From assembly GCF_900129465.1 (NCBI RefSeq), contig NZ_FSRA01000001.1, forward strand, positions 1,736,001 to 1,800,000: a DNA stretch of 64,000 bases, read 5' to 3'. Both the position numbers and the translations under genes were made by a program. This document shows positions 51,330-60,622 of this stretch, one piece after another; the stretch's first letter is position 1, and the number at the start of each line of letters is the position of its first letter. Origin of the DNA: Chitinophaga niabensis. Lineage in GTDB: Bacteria > Bacteroidota > Bacteroidia > Chitinophagales > Chitinophagaceae. Below the pieces are notes generated by a model that made no database searches, had not been told where the DNA came from, and saw only the letters and a program-made list of their open reading frames with translations.

Positions 51330-52039
51330 TAGAAGCAGTGATCGTAGATGATGAAAGGCTGGCACGGAAAGACCTGCGTACTGTATTACAACAGTTCCCT
51401 TTCATTACCATAACGGGTGAAGCATCTAATGTGGCAGAAGCTTTGCAGCTCATTGAACGTACCCTTCCGCAGCTGATCTTCCTCGACATTGAAATGCCGG
51501 AAGCAAATGGATTTACGCTGCTGGAACAACTCAAAACTGTACCTGAAGTGATCTTTACCACCGCATATGATGCCTATGCCATCAAGGCATTTGAAGTAAA
51601 TGCCCTGGATTACCTGCTGAAGCCCGTCACTGTAAAACGTTTGGCCGAAAGCCTGGAACGGTTGCAGGAGGTAACAAGACCAACAGTACCAACAACGCAA
51701 TACCCCGACCTCCGGGAAAAGATCTTTGTGAAAGATGGGGAACGTTGCTGGTTTGTTCCCCTGGGAGACATCCGGCTGCTGGAATCAACCGGAAGTTATA
51801 CACGCATCTGTTTCGGGAAACATGCGCCGCTTTTGGCCCGCAGCCTGCAATCGCTGGAATCACGGCTGAATCCCCAGCACTTTTTCAGGGCCAGCCGTAA
51901 ACATATCGTAAACCTTGAACACGTACTGCATATCACCGCACTGAACCAATACCTGCTGCAACTGGAGTTAACGGACGGCACTAAAATACCTGTGTCCAGG
52001 CGGCAATCCATCCTCTTCCGCGAGTTGCGCGGTATCTGA
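51326..52039 (+). CDS. LytTR-family response regulator (second copy)
   Basis: 237 residues. The receiver domain has AVIVDDERLARKDLRTVLQ, Asp54 in FLDIEMPEANG, Thr in FTTAYDAYA and Lys in LLKPV. The LytTR domain begins near residue 130 (KIFVKDGERCWFVPLGDIRL) and ends with FFRASRKHIVNLEHVLHI. Partner of the upstream kinase. The next gene starts 23 bases downstream, a possible target of the pair. Confidence 0.93.
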   Translation: MIEAVIVDDERLARKDLRTVLQQFPFITITGEASNVAEALQLIERTLPQLIFLDIEMPEANGFTLLEQLKTVPEVIFTTAYDAYAIKAFEVNALDYLLKPVTVKRLAESLERLQEVTRPTVPTTQYPDLREKIFVKDGERCWFVPLGDIRLLESTGSYTRICFGKHAPLLARSLQSLESRLNPQHFFRASRKHIVNLEHVLHITALNQYLLQLELTDGTKIPVSRRQSILFRELRGI

Positions 52040-52062
52040 TGATCATTTAAAATAGTTTATGT

Positions 52063-53250
52063 ATGAAACGAATGTACCTATCGTTAATGGGCATGTTATG
52101 CCTGCTTTGTTCTGTTACCCTGGCACAATCTGTTCGCCGGGCAGCTTTTCCCTTAAACGGAAAAGCGGATCTCAAACCATTGAAAAAAGCACTGGCAGGC
52201 ACGCAGATAGTTGGTATGGGAGAAGCTACACACGGCTCACATGAATGCTTTACCATGAAACAACAGGTGTTTGAATTCCTGGTAGAAGAAATGGGCTATA
52301 CCGTGTTTGCAATTGAAGATGGCATTTATGGAGCCAACCTGATCAACAATTATATCCTTACCGGCCAGGGAGATCCCCGGCAAATATTGAAAGATGAATT
52401 TCATTCCGTATGGCAGGTAAAGGAACTGACGGACCTGATAGAATGGATGAAAGATTACAATACGCAGCATACCCGCAAACTCACTTTCGCTGGTTTTGAT
52501 TCTCAGCAGATGGATAGTTATGTTCGTGCCCTGCGCACATTTGAAACACAATACAAAACAAATATCTTCACCCCGTTCACAGATTATGACGGAGAAGGAG
52601 TGGACAGCATCAACGATGCCATGCACATGGCCAGCCGTATCGTAGACAGCGTTTTACACAGCCTTCCTCCCAAACCTGCTATTGTTCCTGACACTGCCTG
52701 GGAACAAGCCACCTGGATGATCAATAACATTTCTGCCGCATTGCACCAGTTCAACAAAAAAGATTTCCTGCAGGCACTAAACACCCGGGATTCTATGATG
52801 GCATTGAATATTGATCATCTTATCAAACTGCATCCCGGGGAGAAGATGATGCTGTGGGCACATAATGGCCATATTGGCCGGCAGCATATCTTTACCGTGG
52901 AGTTCAATACAATGGGCGCAAACTTAAAGCGGCATTATGGCGAGTCTTATACCTGTATAGGTTTTGCTACCAGCACAGGCACTTACCGCGCAGCCATTGA
53001 AAAATCAGAGAATATGAAAACAGATAATGTGCTGATACCGGCAGGCCCCGGAACGGCAGAGTATATACTGCATCAAACGGGGATCCCTGTTTTCCTGCTG
53101 CCCTTGAAAAAAGTGCCGGTGGAAGGGAAGTTCAGGAGTATAGGCGTATTTGCTTCGGAATATCAGTTCCCTGAAAAACCGGGGAAGCTGGGAGATCTGT
53201 TTGACTGGTTGATCTATATCGATAAAACTACTGCGGCAGTTAGTCTTTAG
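52063..53250 (+). CDS. Secreted erythromycin-esterase-family protein
   Basis: 395 residues. Signal peptide ends near LLCSVTLAQ. The family block IVGMGEATHGSHECFTMKQQ contains the GExTHG motif that supplies catalytic Glu and His, and VEEMGYTVFAIEDGI follows. A second conserved histidine lies in MLWAHNGHIGRQH. Members include macrolide esterases and many proteins of unknown substrate, so resistance is not implied. Overlaps the transglutaminase stop by 4 bases. Confidence 0.85.
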   Translation: MKRMYLSLMGMLCLLCSVTLAQSVRRAAFPLNGKADLKPLKKALAGTQIVGMGEATHGSHECFTMKQQVFEFLVEEMGYTVFAIEDGIYGANLINNYILTGQGDPRQILKDEFHSVWQVKELTDLIEWMKDYNTQHTRKLTFAGFDSQQMDSYVRALRTFETQYKTNIFTPFTDYDGEGVDSINDAMHMASRIVDSVLHSLPPKPAIVPDTAWEQATWMINNISAALHQFNKKDFLQALNTRDSMMALNIDHLIKLHPGEKMMLWAHNGHIGRQHIFTVEFNTMGANLKRHYGESYTCIGFATSTGTYRAAIEKSENMKTDNVLIPAGPGTAEYILHQTGIPVFLLPLKKVPVEGKFRSIGVFASEYQFPEKPGKLGDLFDWLIYIDKTTAAVSL

Positions 53251-54035
53251 GCTGGTACAAACTCGTTTACCTTCACGAGCATTTCGTTTAAGCGTACCGG
53301 CCCAAAGTGACTGGCAAAAGCAACATCTGAAGCGTCGCGGCCATAAGCTACCGTGATCCGCCTGCCTTTTGGTTCTGTTTGTGTGGCATCAAAGCAATAC
53401 CAGCGTCCGGTAAGGTATACTTCAAACCAGGCATGCAGGTCCATGGGTTTTAAGCCAAAAAGATAACCCGTTACCATCCTGGCGGGGATATCCAATGCCC
53501 TGCAAAGGGAAATACCGAGGTGTGAGAAATCCCGGCATACCCCAACTTTAGCAGAGAGGATGTCCCAGGCAGAAGTAGAACTGTTGGTAGTGCCATATTG
53601 ATAACGGATATTATTTTGTATCCATTGGCAGATAGCCGCTACCTGTTCATAACCTGTTCCTGCATGTTTTGTGATCGCTGCAGCCAGGTCCGCCATTTTA
53701 TCAGATTCACAATACCTGCTGGGCAGGAGGTAGTGGAGCATGAAATCAGGGAGATATTCAATCGCCGTCCAGCCTGCGTTATGATCTACTTCTATGGTGT
53801 CCACGCAATCTGCCAGCACACTGCTTTCTATACGGAAATTGCCTACAGGTAATACTATGCGCTGGCAGAGGTTGCCGTAATTGTCCGTGAACTCCGTCAT
53901 GGTACAGAAGGGGCTGGTGTGCATTTCTTCTTTGATCACAAACTGGCCAACGCCGCTTTTTGCACGAAGCATAAAAGTGGTAGGAACCGGGGTTTCGCAG
54001 GTAAGGTCCAGCAAACAGGAGGCTTGTATGAGCAT
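53247..54035 (-). CDS. Transglutaminase-like protease-fold protein
   Basis: 262 residues. An N-terminal beta domain (about 1-100) resembles the bacterial transglutaminase-like N-terminal domain, and the catalytic domain follows with Cys in KVGVCRDFSHLGI, His in DLHAWFEVYL and Asp in CFDATQTEP. Such proteins act as proteases or amidases in bacteria. No operon partner; convergent with the esterase. Confidence 0.9.
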   Translation of the reverse strand: MLIQASCLLDLTCETPVPTTFMLRAKSGVGQFVIKEEMHTSPFCTMTEFTDNYGNLCQRIVLPVGNFRIESSVLADCVDTIEVDHNAGWTAIEYLPDFMLHYLLPSRYCESDKMADLAAAITKHAGTGYEQVAAICQWIQNNIRYQYGTTNSSTSAWDILSAKVGVCRDFSHLGISLCRALDIPARMVTGYLFGLKPMDLHAWFEVYLTGRWYCFDATQTEPKGRRITVAYGRDASDVAFASHFGPVRLNEMLVKVNEFVPA

Positions 54036-54076
54036 GTATGTAAAGTAGTGAATTTTAGCGCGGAAGCTATGTGAAA

Positions 54077-54703
54077 TTAATATCGCGCCAGGTCTTTGAC
54101 CGCTTCTTCATATGATCTTAACAACACCGGCACCCTGTCTACCGCCCAGCCCCGGTAATTGTCCCTGATCAGGAGCAATGTTTCCCTGGTATTGGTGGGC
54201 TTCCGGGATTCCCGGTCAAATATCACCTGTGCTATTTCATCCTCTACCTTCATGATCCGGTCCTGCTCATCATATATCCTGGTGAGCAGGGCTGCTGTAC
54301 TAAAATCTATTTTAGAGAGGATGTCGTGGCTCTTGGCTACTTCCCAGGCAGGTTTGTTGAGGTAACGATATAATACGCCCTGGTCTGCAATCAGGTTTAA
54401 ATGAAATTCTCCGTTGGTAACGATCTGTTGCAGGAAGGCGGGTGTTTTCAAAGCGGAATCAATGTTGCGGAGTACCTGCAGGTGGTAGTGGTATTGTTCC
54501 TCCGCCGCTTTTTTATTGCGGGTTACTTCTTCCTGTATGTTTTTAATGATCTCATTCGTTTGTTGTCTTTCCTTCCGGTTGTTGATCTCTTCTGTAAGGA
54601 ATAATGCCAATACTACGCTGAATACGATCAGTATCGCTTCGCCTAAATACTCTTTCCAGTTCCTGCCGGAATGCGGAGTTTGCTTTTTAGGTAGTTCTGT
54701 CAT
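54077..54703 (-). CDS. Membrane-anchored coiled-coil protein (DUF6090-like)
   Basis: 208 residues with one membrane helix at about 20-38 (AILIVFSVVLALFLTEEI) and a helical, charged extracytoplasmic part, likely a coiled coil at 45-75. The pattern resembles DUF6090-type Bacteroidota proteins, but the assignment is weak. Lies alone between the transglutaminase gene and the thioredoxin gene. Function not known. Confidence 0.6.
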   Translation of the reverse strand: MTELPKKQTPHSGRNWKEYLGEAILIVFSVVLALFLTEEINNRKERQQTNEIIKNIQEEVTRNKKAAEEQYHYHLQVLRNIDSALKTPAFLQQIVTNGEFHLNLIADQGVLYRYLNKPAWEVAKSHDILSKIDFSTAALLTRIYDEQDRIMKVEDEIAQVIFDRESRKPTNTRETLLLIRDNYRGWAVDRVPVLLRSYEEAVKDLARY

Positions 54704-54722
54704 AAACTAAATATACCTGTTT

Positions 54723-55022
54723 TCAGGCATATTGGCGGATGATTGCCGCTAACTGTTTAGCGGGTATTACTCCGGATTGCCGCCACAGTACCTTTCCTTC
54801 CTTAAACAGGATCAGGGTGGGTACACCTTGCACCTGGTAAGCCTGCGCGGCAGCAGGGTTCCTGTCTACATCTATTTTGATGATACTGGCAGCATCTCCC
54901 AGTTCGCTTTTTACGTTCTTAAGGATAGGCTCCATTGTTTTACAGGGGCCGCACCAGGTGGCAAAGAAGTCTACCAGTACCGGTTTACTGCTGTTGATCA
55001 TTTCTGAGAAGGTAGTTGCCAT
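54723..55022 (-). CDS. trxA: Thioredoxin
   Basis: 99 residues from ATG 55022. The frame runs upstream to 55145 but only 55022 gives a family-like start, MATTFSEMINSSKPVLVDFF. The active site WCGPC is at 23-27, cis-proline in GVPTLILF, and the C-terminal helix is complete. General disulfide reductase of the cytoplasm. A terminator of the next operon lies directly upstream, so it has its own promoter. Confidence 0.93.
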   Translation of the reverse strand: MATTFSEMINSSKPVLVDFFATWCGPCKTMEPILKNVKSELGDAASIIKIDVDRNPAAAQAYQVQGVPTLILFKEGKVLWRQSGVIPAKQLAAIIRQYA

Positions 55023-55043
55023 GGCTTTTTTATAGAAGGAACA

Positions 55044-55051
55044 CAAATTCA
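55044..55051 (-). promoter_or_regulatory. Possible -7 element of trxA
   Basis: Minus strand reads TGAATTTG, one mismatch to TAnnTTTG, 22 bases before ATG 55022. Confidence 0.35.
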
Positions 55052-55060
55052 GTGCCCAAT

Positions 55061-55090
55061 AATAAGAAAAGCCCCCGGAATTCCGGAGGC
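55061..55090 (-). terminator. Terminator of the haem-uptake operon
   Basis: On the minus strand an 8-base-pair GC-rich stem (GCCTCCGG/CCGGGGGC) is followed by TTTTCTTATT, 60 bases after the DUF6607 stop. Confidence 0.75.
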
Positions 55091-55149
55091 CTGCCTTTAC
55101 GTTTAAAAGAAAAATGGCTGCGGTTTGATATATGCATTTTGCCATAGTA

Positions 55150-56079
55150 CTACTTCAATCCCATATCCTTATTCGCCGCAAACTGCTGCAGGGTAGCTGC
55201 AATCTCTTTCTCCAGCGCCGCACCGGTAAGCGCTTTATCAAAAGCTTTCTTTTCCAGCGCGTTCATGGCCTTATACAAAGGTTCGTTGTTCACCTTCTTT
55301 TGCAGGGTAACAAAAGTATTCGCTGCATAAAGTTGATCCCAGTACTTACGCACCAAAGCCCAGAACTGTTTATGCTGCTCCCACCAGGCCTTTGCAGCGG
55401 CACATTTGCTTTCATCAGTACGATCGTAGGTATTCACACCTTTCTCCTGTACGATCACCTTGTCTTTTCCATCTGCTCTTACTACTTTTTTATTGTCCTG
55501 CTCATGCACGGAACCGGTAGCAGTGATCTCATGGTGGTTGATGCGGTGCAGTACATTGTAATCATTCCTGGTAGTGTACTCACGGCGTGGCAGCGGAGCA
55601 TCGCTGGCCGCTTCCCAGTAATGGCGGCCATCTGCATGGACCCAGGTAGCGGAACCCTCGTAACGGGGTTCATCGTCCACACCAAATACCTTCTGCGTCC
55701 ACTGCCCTTTTACCTGTGCGGCCGGCAGTTGGACCTTTTTCCAGGTATTATCCTTATCAAAGGCCAGCAGGGTCTGGTTCTCATATTGCCAATCCTCCGT
55801 CCAGTGTTTGATCACATCGCCCTCAGCTATCAGCAGGTGCTGCAATACAATACGTTTATCACCTTCTGCTGCTACGGTGATATACTCTACCGCATCTGTG
55901 ATCTTTTTGTATCCTTTTGGTTTATAAGTACTGTCCGCAGGGAATGTTTCAGTATACTCGAAAGTTACTTCGTGGCAGCCGCACATGTTCTTGATGGCTG
56001 CTTTATCCTGCGATAGTTTCTGCTGTGCCATGCTGTGCTGCGCAACAAAAGCCATGGCGAATAAGAAAAGTCTTTTCAT
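55150..56079 (-). CDS. DUF6607 family secreted protein
   Basis: 309 residues with a signal peptide ending at QHSMAQQ. The mature part begins with MCGCHEVTFEYTETFPADST and contains tryptophan-rich beta repeats (WTEDWQYENQTLLAF, WKKVQLPAAQVKGQWTQKVF). The family is seen in haem or iron uptake loci of Bacteroidota. It is the third gene of the operon after a receptor and an HmuY gene, so a part in haem capture is inferred. Confidence 0.8.
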   Translation of the reverse strand: MKRLFLFAMAFVAQHSMAQQKLSQDKAAIKNMCGCHEVTFEYTETFPADSTYKPKGYKKITDAVEYITVAAEGDKRIVLQHLLIAEGDVIKHWTEDWQYENQTLLAFDKDNTWKKVQLPAAQVKGQWTQKVFGVDDEPRYEGSATWVHADGRHYWEAASDAPLPRREYTTRNDYNVLHRINHHEITATGSVHEQDNKKVVRADGKDKVIVQEKGVNTYDRTDESKCAAAKAWWEQHKQFWALVRKYWDQLYAANTFVTLQKKVNNEPLYKAMNALEKKAFDKALTGAALEKEIAATLQQFAANKDMGLK

Positions 56080-56087
56080 AATTAAGC

Positions 56088-56666
56088 TTATTTAAAATTA
56101 CGGGTGCCGTTAGCCTGCAATACAAACCTGAAATGATAGAACCTGCTCACGGAAGTAACAGACGGTGCCGCAGGCGCATCTTTATAATAGCTGGTGATCT
56201 CCAGTTTGGCATATTTGCCGGTGGCTGTTTTCAATACAATGAATTTGCCGGTAACAGGGGAGATCACATGTGTTTCCATATTATAGTTATACCAGCCGGT
56301 GATGGCCTTTGTAGTACCATCTGTTACATAACCTGCTTCCGGAGCTGTATTCAGGTCGTTGTACACACCGGCAAGAACCTGCGCAGCTCCGTTACCGGGG
56401 CCGCTGGTACCTCCGTTCACAATGATAGTAGTAGCCCTGAAACCGATATCCCATTTTGTAGTCGCAGAGTCCGAATTAGGGATCACCTTGTTTTCTGCCA
56501 GGCTGAACAGTGTGAATTTGTTAGTGCCTGCCACATCTGCATCTATATTAGCGGAGGTAGTGGATACGATCGTTGGTTTCGCAGGTGCATCGTCTTTACT
56601 GCAAGAGGCAAAGAATGTAACAGAGAGCGCCATTGCGCCGAATTGGAAGAATTGTGCTGCTTTCAT
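56088..56666 (-). CDS. hmuY: HmuY-family lipoprotein
   Basis: 192 residues. The signal peptide ends at the lipobox LSVTFFASC. HmuY is a haem-binding surface lipoprotein in Porphyromonas; the conserved elements KWDIGFRATTIIVNGG and WYNYNMETHVISP, and the HFRFVLQANGTRNF end, are present here. The haem-ligand histidines of Porphyromonas HmuY cannot be placed safely. Lies 9 bases after the receptor stop, second gene of the operon. Confidence 0.85.
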   Translation of the reverse strand: MKAAQFFQFGAMALSVTFFASCSKDDAPAKPTIVSTTSANIDADVAGTNKFTLFSLAENKVIPNSDSATTKWDIGFRATTIIVNGGTSGPGNGAAQVLAGVYNDLNTAPEAGYVTDGTTKAITGWYNYNMETHVISPVTGKFIVLKTATGKYAKLEITSYYKDAPAAPSVTSVSRFYHFRFVLQANGTRNFK

Positions 56667-56675
56667 ATAAATTGA

Positions 56676-58733
56676 TTAATGAGGAAATTTAAAATAAACA
56701 CCCAGCGTATATAACCTGCCCGGCAGGGTAGGAATATGTACTGCGTCCGTATGTGCAAAAAGATTTTCGACAGTGGCCTGTATGCGTAATTTCTGCGCAA
56801 ACAAAGTTTTAGCTGCAGCCAGGTTCACCGTAGCATATCCTTTCACGAATTCGCTGTTCAGATCAGGGGTTTGGTTCCCGTTCTCATCTGAAAATCCGTA
56901 TTTACTCCGGTAGATTGCCCGTGCATTGGCATCCAGCCCTAAACGCGCATGGACCCAGCTGAGCTTAAGATTGGCGGAATGATGAGAGCGGTTGAACAGG
57001 CCGAAGTATTCACTGCGTTTCAGCGCCCTTGTTTCATTGGTGTTTTTATCTTTGGTGTATACTGTTCCTTCCTTTACCTGCTTAAACAATTCATTGTCTG
57101 CCGTACGCAGGTATTGATAACCTGCAGAAGCCTGAAAGTATTTACCGATGGGTTGATGATACTCCGCTTCAGCGCCATAAGTAGTAATGCTCCTTACATT
57201 CACATAGCTGAACACGCGCTGCCCGTTTGTTTTTTCGGCGATGGCCCTGGTATCTATCAGGTTCTTTACTTTATTATAAAAAGCATTGACCTTTACGCTT
57301 TTGCCCTGCACGCCCAGGTTGTAGGACCAGGAGCTTTCTGCATCCAGTTCCTTCAGATCATCCGGGTTTACATTCAGCTGGCTGATCTGCCCCTTCTCCT
57401 GCATGTCCAGCAGTATTTCTTTTGCCAGTTTGGTACCTGCAACTGTATAACCTACTGCCGCATTATTGAAATGCAGATAGAGCTGCCTGAAGTCCGGCGC
57501 ACGGTATCCGCGGCCAACAGAACCTAATACTCTCCATTGCGGAAGGAATTCATAGGCCAGTGATAACTTGGGGCTGAACTGGGAAGGATATTGATTATGC
57601 ATATCAAAACGCCCGCCCAGGAGGATGTTCCATTTATCGGTTGGTTTCCAGTTTTCCTGCAGGAAAATATAACCGGTGTTAAAAGCCATTTTATCATCGT
57701 AACGGGTAGCTTCCACAGACTCATGCACATACCCTGCGCCAGCTGTCAGCTGGTGTTTTGGATGCAGTTGCCAATCGAACTGGTATTCCGGTTTCAGGTA
57801 TTGCTGTGTGAAGAAGGAAGCATCGTATACATCCTTATTCTGTTGGTAGACCATGTTCTCCTTTGTATCGTAGTAGGAGTAATACATCCTGAACACCTGC
57901 GTGAAAAGCTTATTGGGCGTGTTCTTCAGGTTCAGTGAAATGTTGGCGTCCTTTTCCTTGCCAATATCATCCACCATACCGTTTGCATCCTGGAAATAAC
58001 TATCGTAGCGTTGCTGGTAATACCGCCCGTTCAGGATGGTCTGCCATTTGCTGGTCCATTGCTGCTGCCAGGACGATTGTAAAGTGAGGGCTTTGAAAGG
58101 AGCAATGGTAGGAGAGCTGTTCCCTGTTCCCAATGTGTACCCTCCGCTGTTCATATAACCGGCATTAGCAGTGAACATCCCTTTCTGATAAGGCACCCTC
58201 GTTTCGCCGTCTATATTATAAGTACTGTTGGAACCATACCTGCCGCCGATGCTGCTGAAAGCTTCTTTCTGCTGCCCGCGGGTAATGATATTGATCACAC
58301 CCGCCAGGGCATCGCTGCCATATAAGGAAGAAACAGGGCCTTTGATGATCTCTATCCTTTCAATATTACTGATCATGATGCGCGAAAGGTCCAAAGTACC
58401 CGCAGTACGGCCTATCAGCGGTTCACCATCCAGCAGGATGAGCGTGTATTGAGATTCCAGGCCCTGCATCTGCACGCCGGTACCGTGATTGGAAGTAATG
58501 AACAATCCCGTTTGCTCTGCCAGCACCTGCTGCAGTAATACTGCACCCATGCGTTGCAACTGTTGTTTATTGATAACGGTAACAGGAGCAGGCACTTTAT
58601 TTACCAGCTGCTCATTACGGGTAGCGGTCACCACCACTTCCTGCAATTCCCTGCTGCTGCTCACGGAATCCGTTTGGGCAAAGCAAAGCCCCGTCCGCAT
58701 AATGCAGATGATAAGCCAGTAGATTTTACGCAT
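56676..58733 (-). CDS. TonB-dependent receptor, HmuR/haem-type
   Basis: 685 residues. Signal peptide near residue 20, a TonB box ELQEVVVTATRNEQL, and a plug domain (45-150) with the signatures VTVINKQQLQRM and LLDGEPLIGR. A beta barrel with closing phenylalanine-like end GVYFKFPH follows. It lacks the carboxypeptidase-like domain of SusC-type receptors, so it belongs to the siderophore/haem type. With HmuY and DUF6607 it forms a three-gene operon for uptake of haem or a similar ligand. Confidence 0.9.
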   Translation of the reverse strand: MRKIYWLIICIMRTGLCFAQTDSVSSSRELQEVVVTATRNEQLVNKVPAPVTVINKQQLQRMGAVLLQQVLAEQTGLFITSNHGTGVQMQGLESQYTLILLDGEPLIGRTAGTLDLSRIMISNIERIEIIKGPVSSLYGSDALAGVINIITRGQQKEAFSSIGGRYGSNSTYNIDGETRVPYQKGMFTANAGYMNSGGYTLGTGNSSPTIAPFKALTLQSSWQQQWTSKWQTILNGRYYQQRYDSYFQDANGMVDDIGKEKDANISLNLKNTPNKLFTQVFRMYYSYYDTKENMVYQQNKDVYDASFFTQQYLKPEYQFDWQLHPKHQLTAGAGYVHESVEATRYDDKMAFNTGYIFLQENWKPTDKWNILLGGRFDMHNQYPSQFSPKLSLAYEFLPQWRVLGSVGRGYRAPDFRQLYLHFNNAAVGYTVAGTKLAKEILLDMQEKGQISQLNVNPDDLKELDAESSWSYNLGVQGKSVKVNAFYNKVKNLIDTRAIAEKTNGQRVFSYVNVRSITTYGAEAEYHQPIGKYFQASAGYQYLRTADNELFKQVKEGTVYTKDKNTNETRALKRSEYFGLFNRSHHSANLKLSWVHARLGLDANARAIYRSKYGFSDENGNQTPDLNSEFVKGYATVNLAAAKTLFAQKLRIQATVENLFAHTDAVHIPTLPGRLYTLGVYFKFPH

Positions 58734-58741
58734 GTTATGAA

Positions 58742-58767
58742 TTGTCCGGCGAAGGTAGGCTGGACAA
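58742..58767. promoter_or_regulatory. Inverted repeat and -7-like element before the receptor gene
   Basis: TTGTCC at 58742-58747 and GGACAA at 58762-58767 are inverted copies with 14 bases between. On the minus strand TACCTTCG (58750-58757), one mismatch to TAnnTTTG, lies between them. A regulator could bind over the promoter; the site is not a known Fur box. Confidence 0.4.
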
Positions 58768-58867
58768 GTTTCCCGTTCTTACGTATTCGGGAAAAAGAGT
58801 TACGCAAAACGGAAAAGGTCATTTTCCTTTAACAGGCTAATAATTATTTAAATCGGATCAGGGCCAT

Positions 58868-58875
58868 TATATTTG
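58868..58875 (+). promoter_or_regulatory. -7 element of the 58.9 kb gene
   Basis: TATATTTG, full match to TAnnTTTG, 21 bases before ATG 58896. Confidence 0.55.
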
Positions 58876-58895
58876 GGTATAAACGACCACTAAGT

Positions 58896-60503
58896 ATGAG
58901 GGATTGGATAAAGAATATTTTCAATACGAACGAAGAACCTACTCTTGAGGAATGGCGTAATGAACAGTCTATTTATCAGTTCATTAGCAGCAATATTGAT
59001 ACTAGCGGAAAACTGAAAGAATCTGCCGAGGAACTGCCCGATGAGAAGAAAGGGGAGAACGATCTCCGCTTTGCTGCCGGACTAAGCGATACCTTATTTA
59101 ATAACAGCGAATCAGAAGAAAGCACCGCTCAGATCAACGAGCTGGCGTCCATCATCAAACGGTTTGCCCAATACGGGGATAAAAAAAGCGATCTGAAGAT
59201 CTATGAACTGATTGCCAATAATGACAATATCGTAAGCCTCATTGATCCGGTACTGGAAGAAATGGGCAAACTAAGCGTTCCCATCGAACCATATTTATTT
59301 CCATTTGCACAGGACCTTTCCTTTAAAGCTGCTAACCGGAATGCCGTAAAGTTCGGCATTGCCATCCTGGGCGTTTGCCAGCGGGAAAATGTATTGGATG
59401 AAATTAAAACCCTGGGGCTGCACGACGAATTTACCCTCTATACCACCATCGCCATCATCAACCTGTCTGATGATCCGGAAGGGGATCTCTGGGAGCTTTC
59501 TAAAAAAGTGAACGGATGGGGAAAGATCCAGTCGGTAGACAGGCTCGCCAATATGGTCACACAACCTGCTATAAAAGACTGGCTGCTGCTGGAAGGGTAT
59601 AAGAACGACATCATGTACGAATACCTTGCCTATACCTGTGCCGTGCATGGAGAACTGGATGAAAAACTTTCCCTGGAGAAAATAGACAGGGCTATGTACA
59701 TCTCCGCAGGTGAGATCATAGAAGCACTCATTGCAGGAGGCCCTGCCGAAGATATTTCCAACTATACATCTGCTTCCATCGTTATTGAACAATATGCAAG
59801 GCATTCCCAGGAACATGCTACGGAAGTAGGAAACTACATAGTATTAAGCAGCATCTTTAACCTCTTACAGGATATACAGGATGATATGACAGACCATGCT
59901 GAGAATGGATGGACGCAGGATATTATCTCCAACTGCCTGATAGATATTTCCGCCATCCTGCATCGCCAGGATTGGGAAGAAAAAACATGGGAAGCTTTGA
60001 ACAGCACAGATAATACTACTTACTGGAGTGGAAAGCAGGCTGCCCGTTTATTGGGTTTGGATGTATGGGATGTTTACTGGAAAAGGCTTTTAGCCAGCCC
60101 GCACGAAGGTTCGCTGTGGTATGATGTGCTCAACGAATACATGGAACCTCATGTGGATGATATTATAGACCTTGCCGTTAAAACTATTCCTTTGGATGAA
60201 CTGGCCACTGGTCCGGAAGATATACTTGGCCTTGGCCCCAATTATTCCAAATTCCAATCGCTGGATTTCATATTGCCTTTCTTAGAAAGGCATCCCGGAA
60301 AAGGAGAACCTATCCTTATAGCCACACTGAACAGCCGCGTAACCCGGCATCGTAATTTTTCCCTGCGTGTGTTGAATAAATGGGGTAAGGAAAATTGGTC
60401 GCCTGCTGTTACGGCTGCATTTGAAAAGCTCAAAGGCCTTGAGCCAAATGCGGATACGAAGGCGAATATTGAGAAGTTGGAAAGGGGAGAGGCACTCGAG
60501 TAA
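58896..60503 (+). CDS. Hypothetical all-alpha protein (HEAT-like)
   Basis: 535 residues without signal peptide or membrane helix. It is rich in acidic and helical segments, with several two-helix units reminiscent of HEAT or ARM repeats (for example in LIATLNSRVTRHRNFSLRVL), but no named family is recognised. No catalytic motif. It lies alone with its own promoter and a strong terminator. Function not known. Confidence 0.7.
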   Translation: MRDWIKNIFNTNEEPTLEEWRNEQSIYQFISSNIDTSGKLKESAEELPDEKKGENDLRFAAGLSDTLFNNSESEESTAQINELASIIKRFAQYGDKKSDLKIYELIANNDNIVSLIDPVLEEMGKLSVPIEPYLFPFAQDLSFKAANRNAVKFGIAILGVCQRENVLDEIKTLGLHDEFTLYTTIAIINLSDDPEGDLWELSKKVNGWGKIQSVDRLANMVTQPAIKDWLLLEGYKNDIMYEYLAYTCAVHGELDEKLSLEKIDRAMYISAGEIIEALIAGGPAEDISNYTSASIVIEQYARHSQEHATEVGNYIVLSSIFNLLQDIQDDMTDHAENGWTQDIISNCLIDISAILHRQDWEEKTWEALNSTDNTTYWSGKQAARLLGLDVWDVYWKRLLASPHEGSLWYDVLNEYMEPHVDDIIDLAVKTIPLDELATGPEDILGLGPNYSKFQSLDFILPFLERHPGKGEPILIATLNSRVTRHRNFSLRVLNKWGKENWSPAVTAAFEKLKGLEPNADTKANIEKLERGEALE

Positions 60504-60524
60504 CAATACCTGGTTGAAATAAAG

Positions 60525-60549
60525 AACCCCGCCGATTGGCGGGGTTTTC
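60525..60549 (+). terminator. Strong terminator after the 58.9 kb gene
   Basis: AACCCCGCC and GGCGGGGTT form a nine-pair stem with a GATT loop and a T run. Confidence 0.85.
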
Positions 60550-60622
60550 TAATTATATGAATAAACTTCAGGCCATTTGAATCCCCAACGCCCTCTGCGG
60601 CACGGCAGGGTGTCCGCAGGCA

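Noticed and set aside
52063..53250. Macrolide resistance by the erythromycin-esterase-family protein
   Set aside because: The family has many members with other substrates, and the signal peptide and context give no sign of a resistance cassette.
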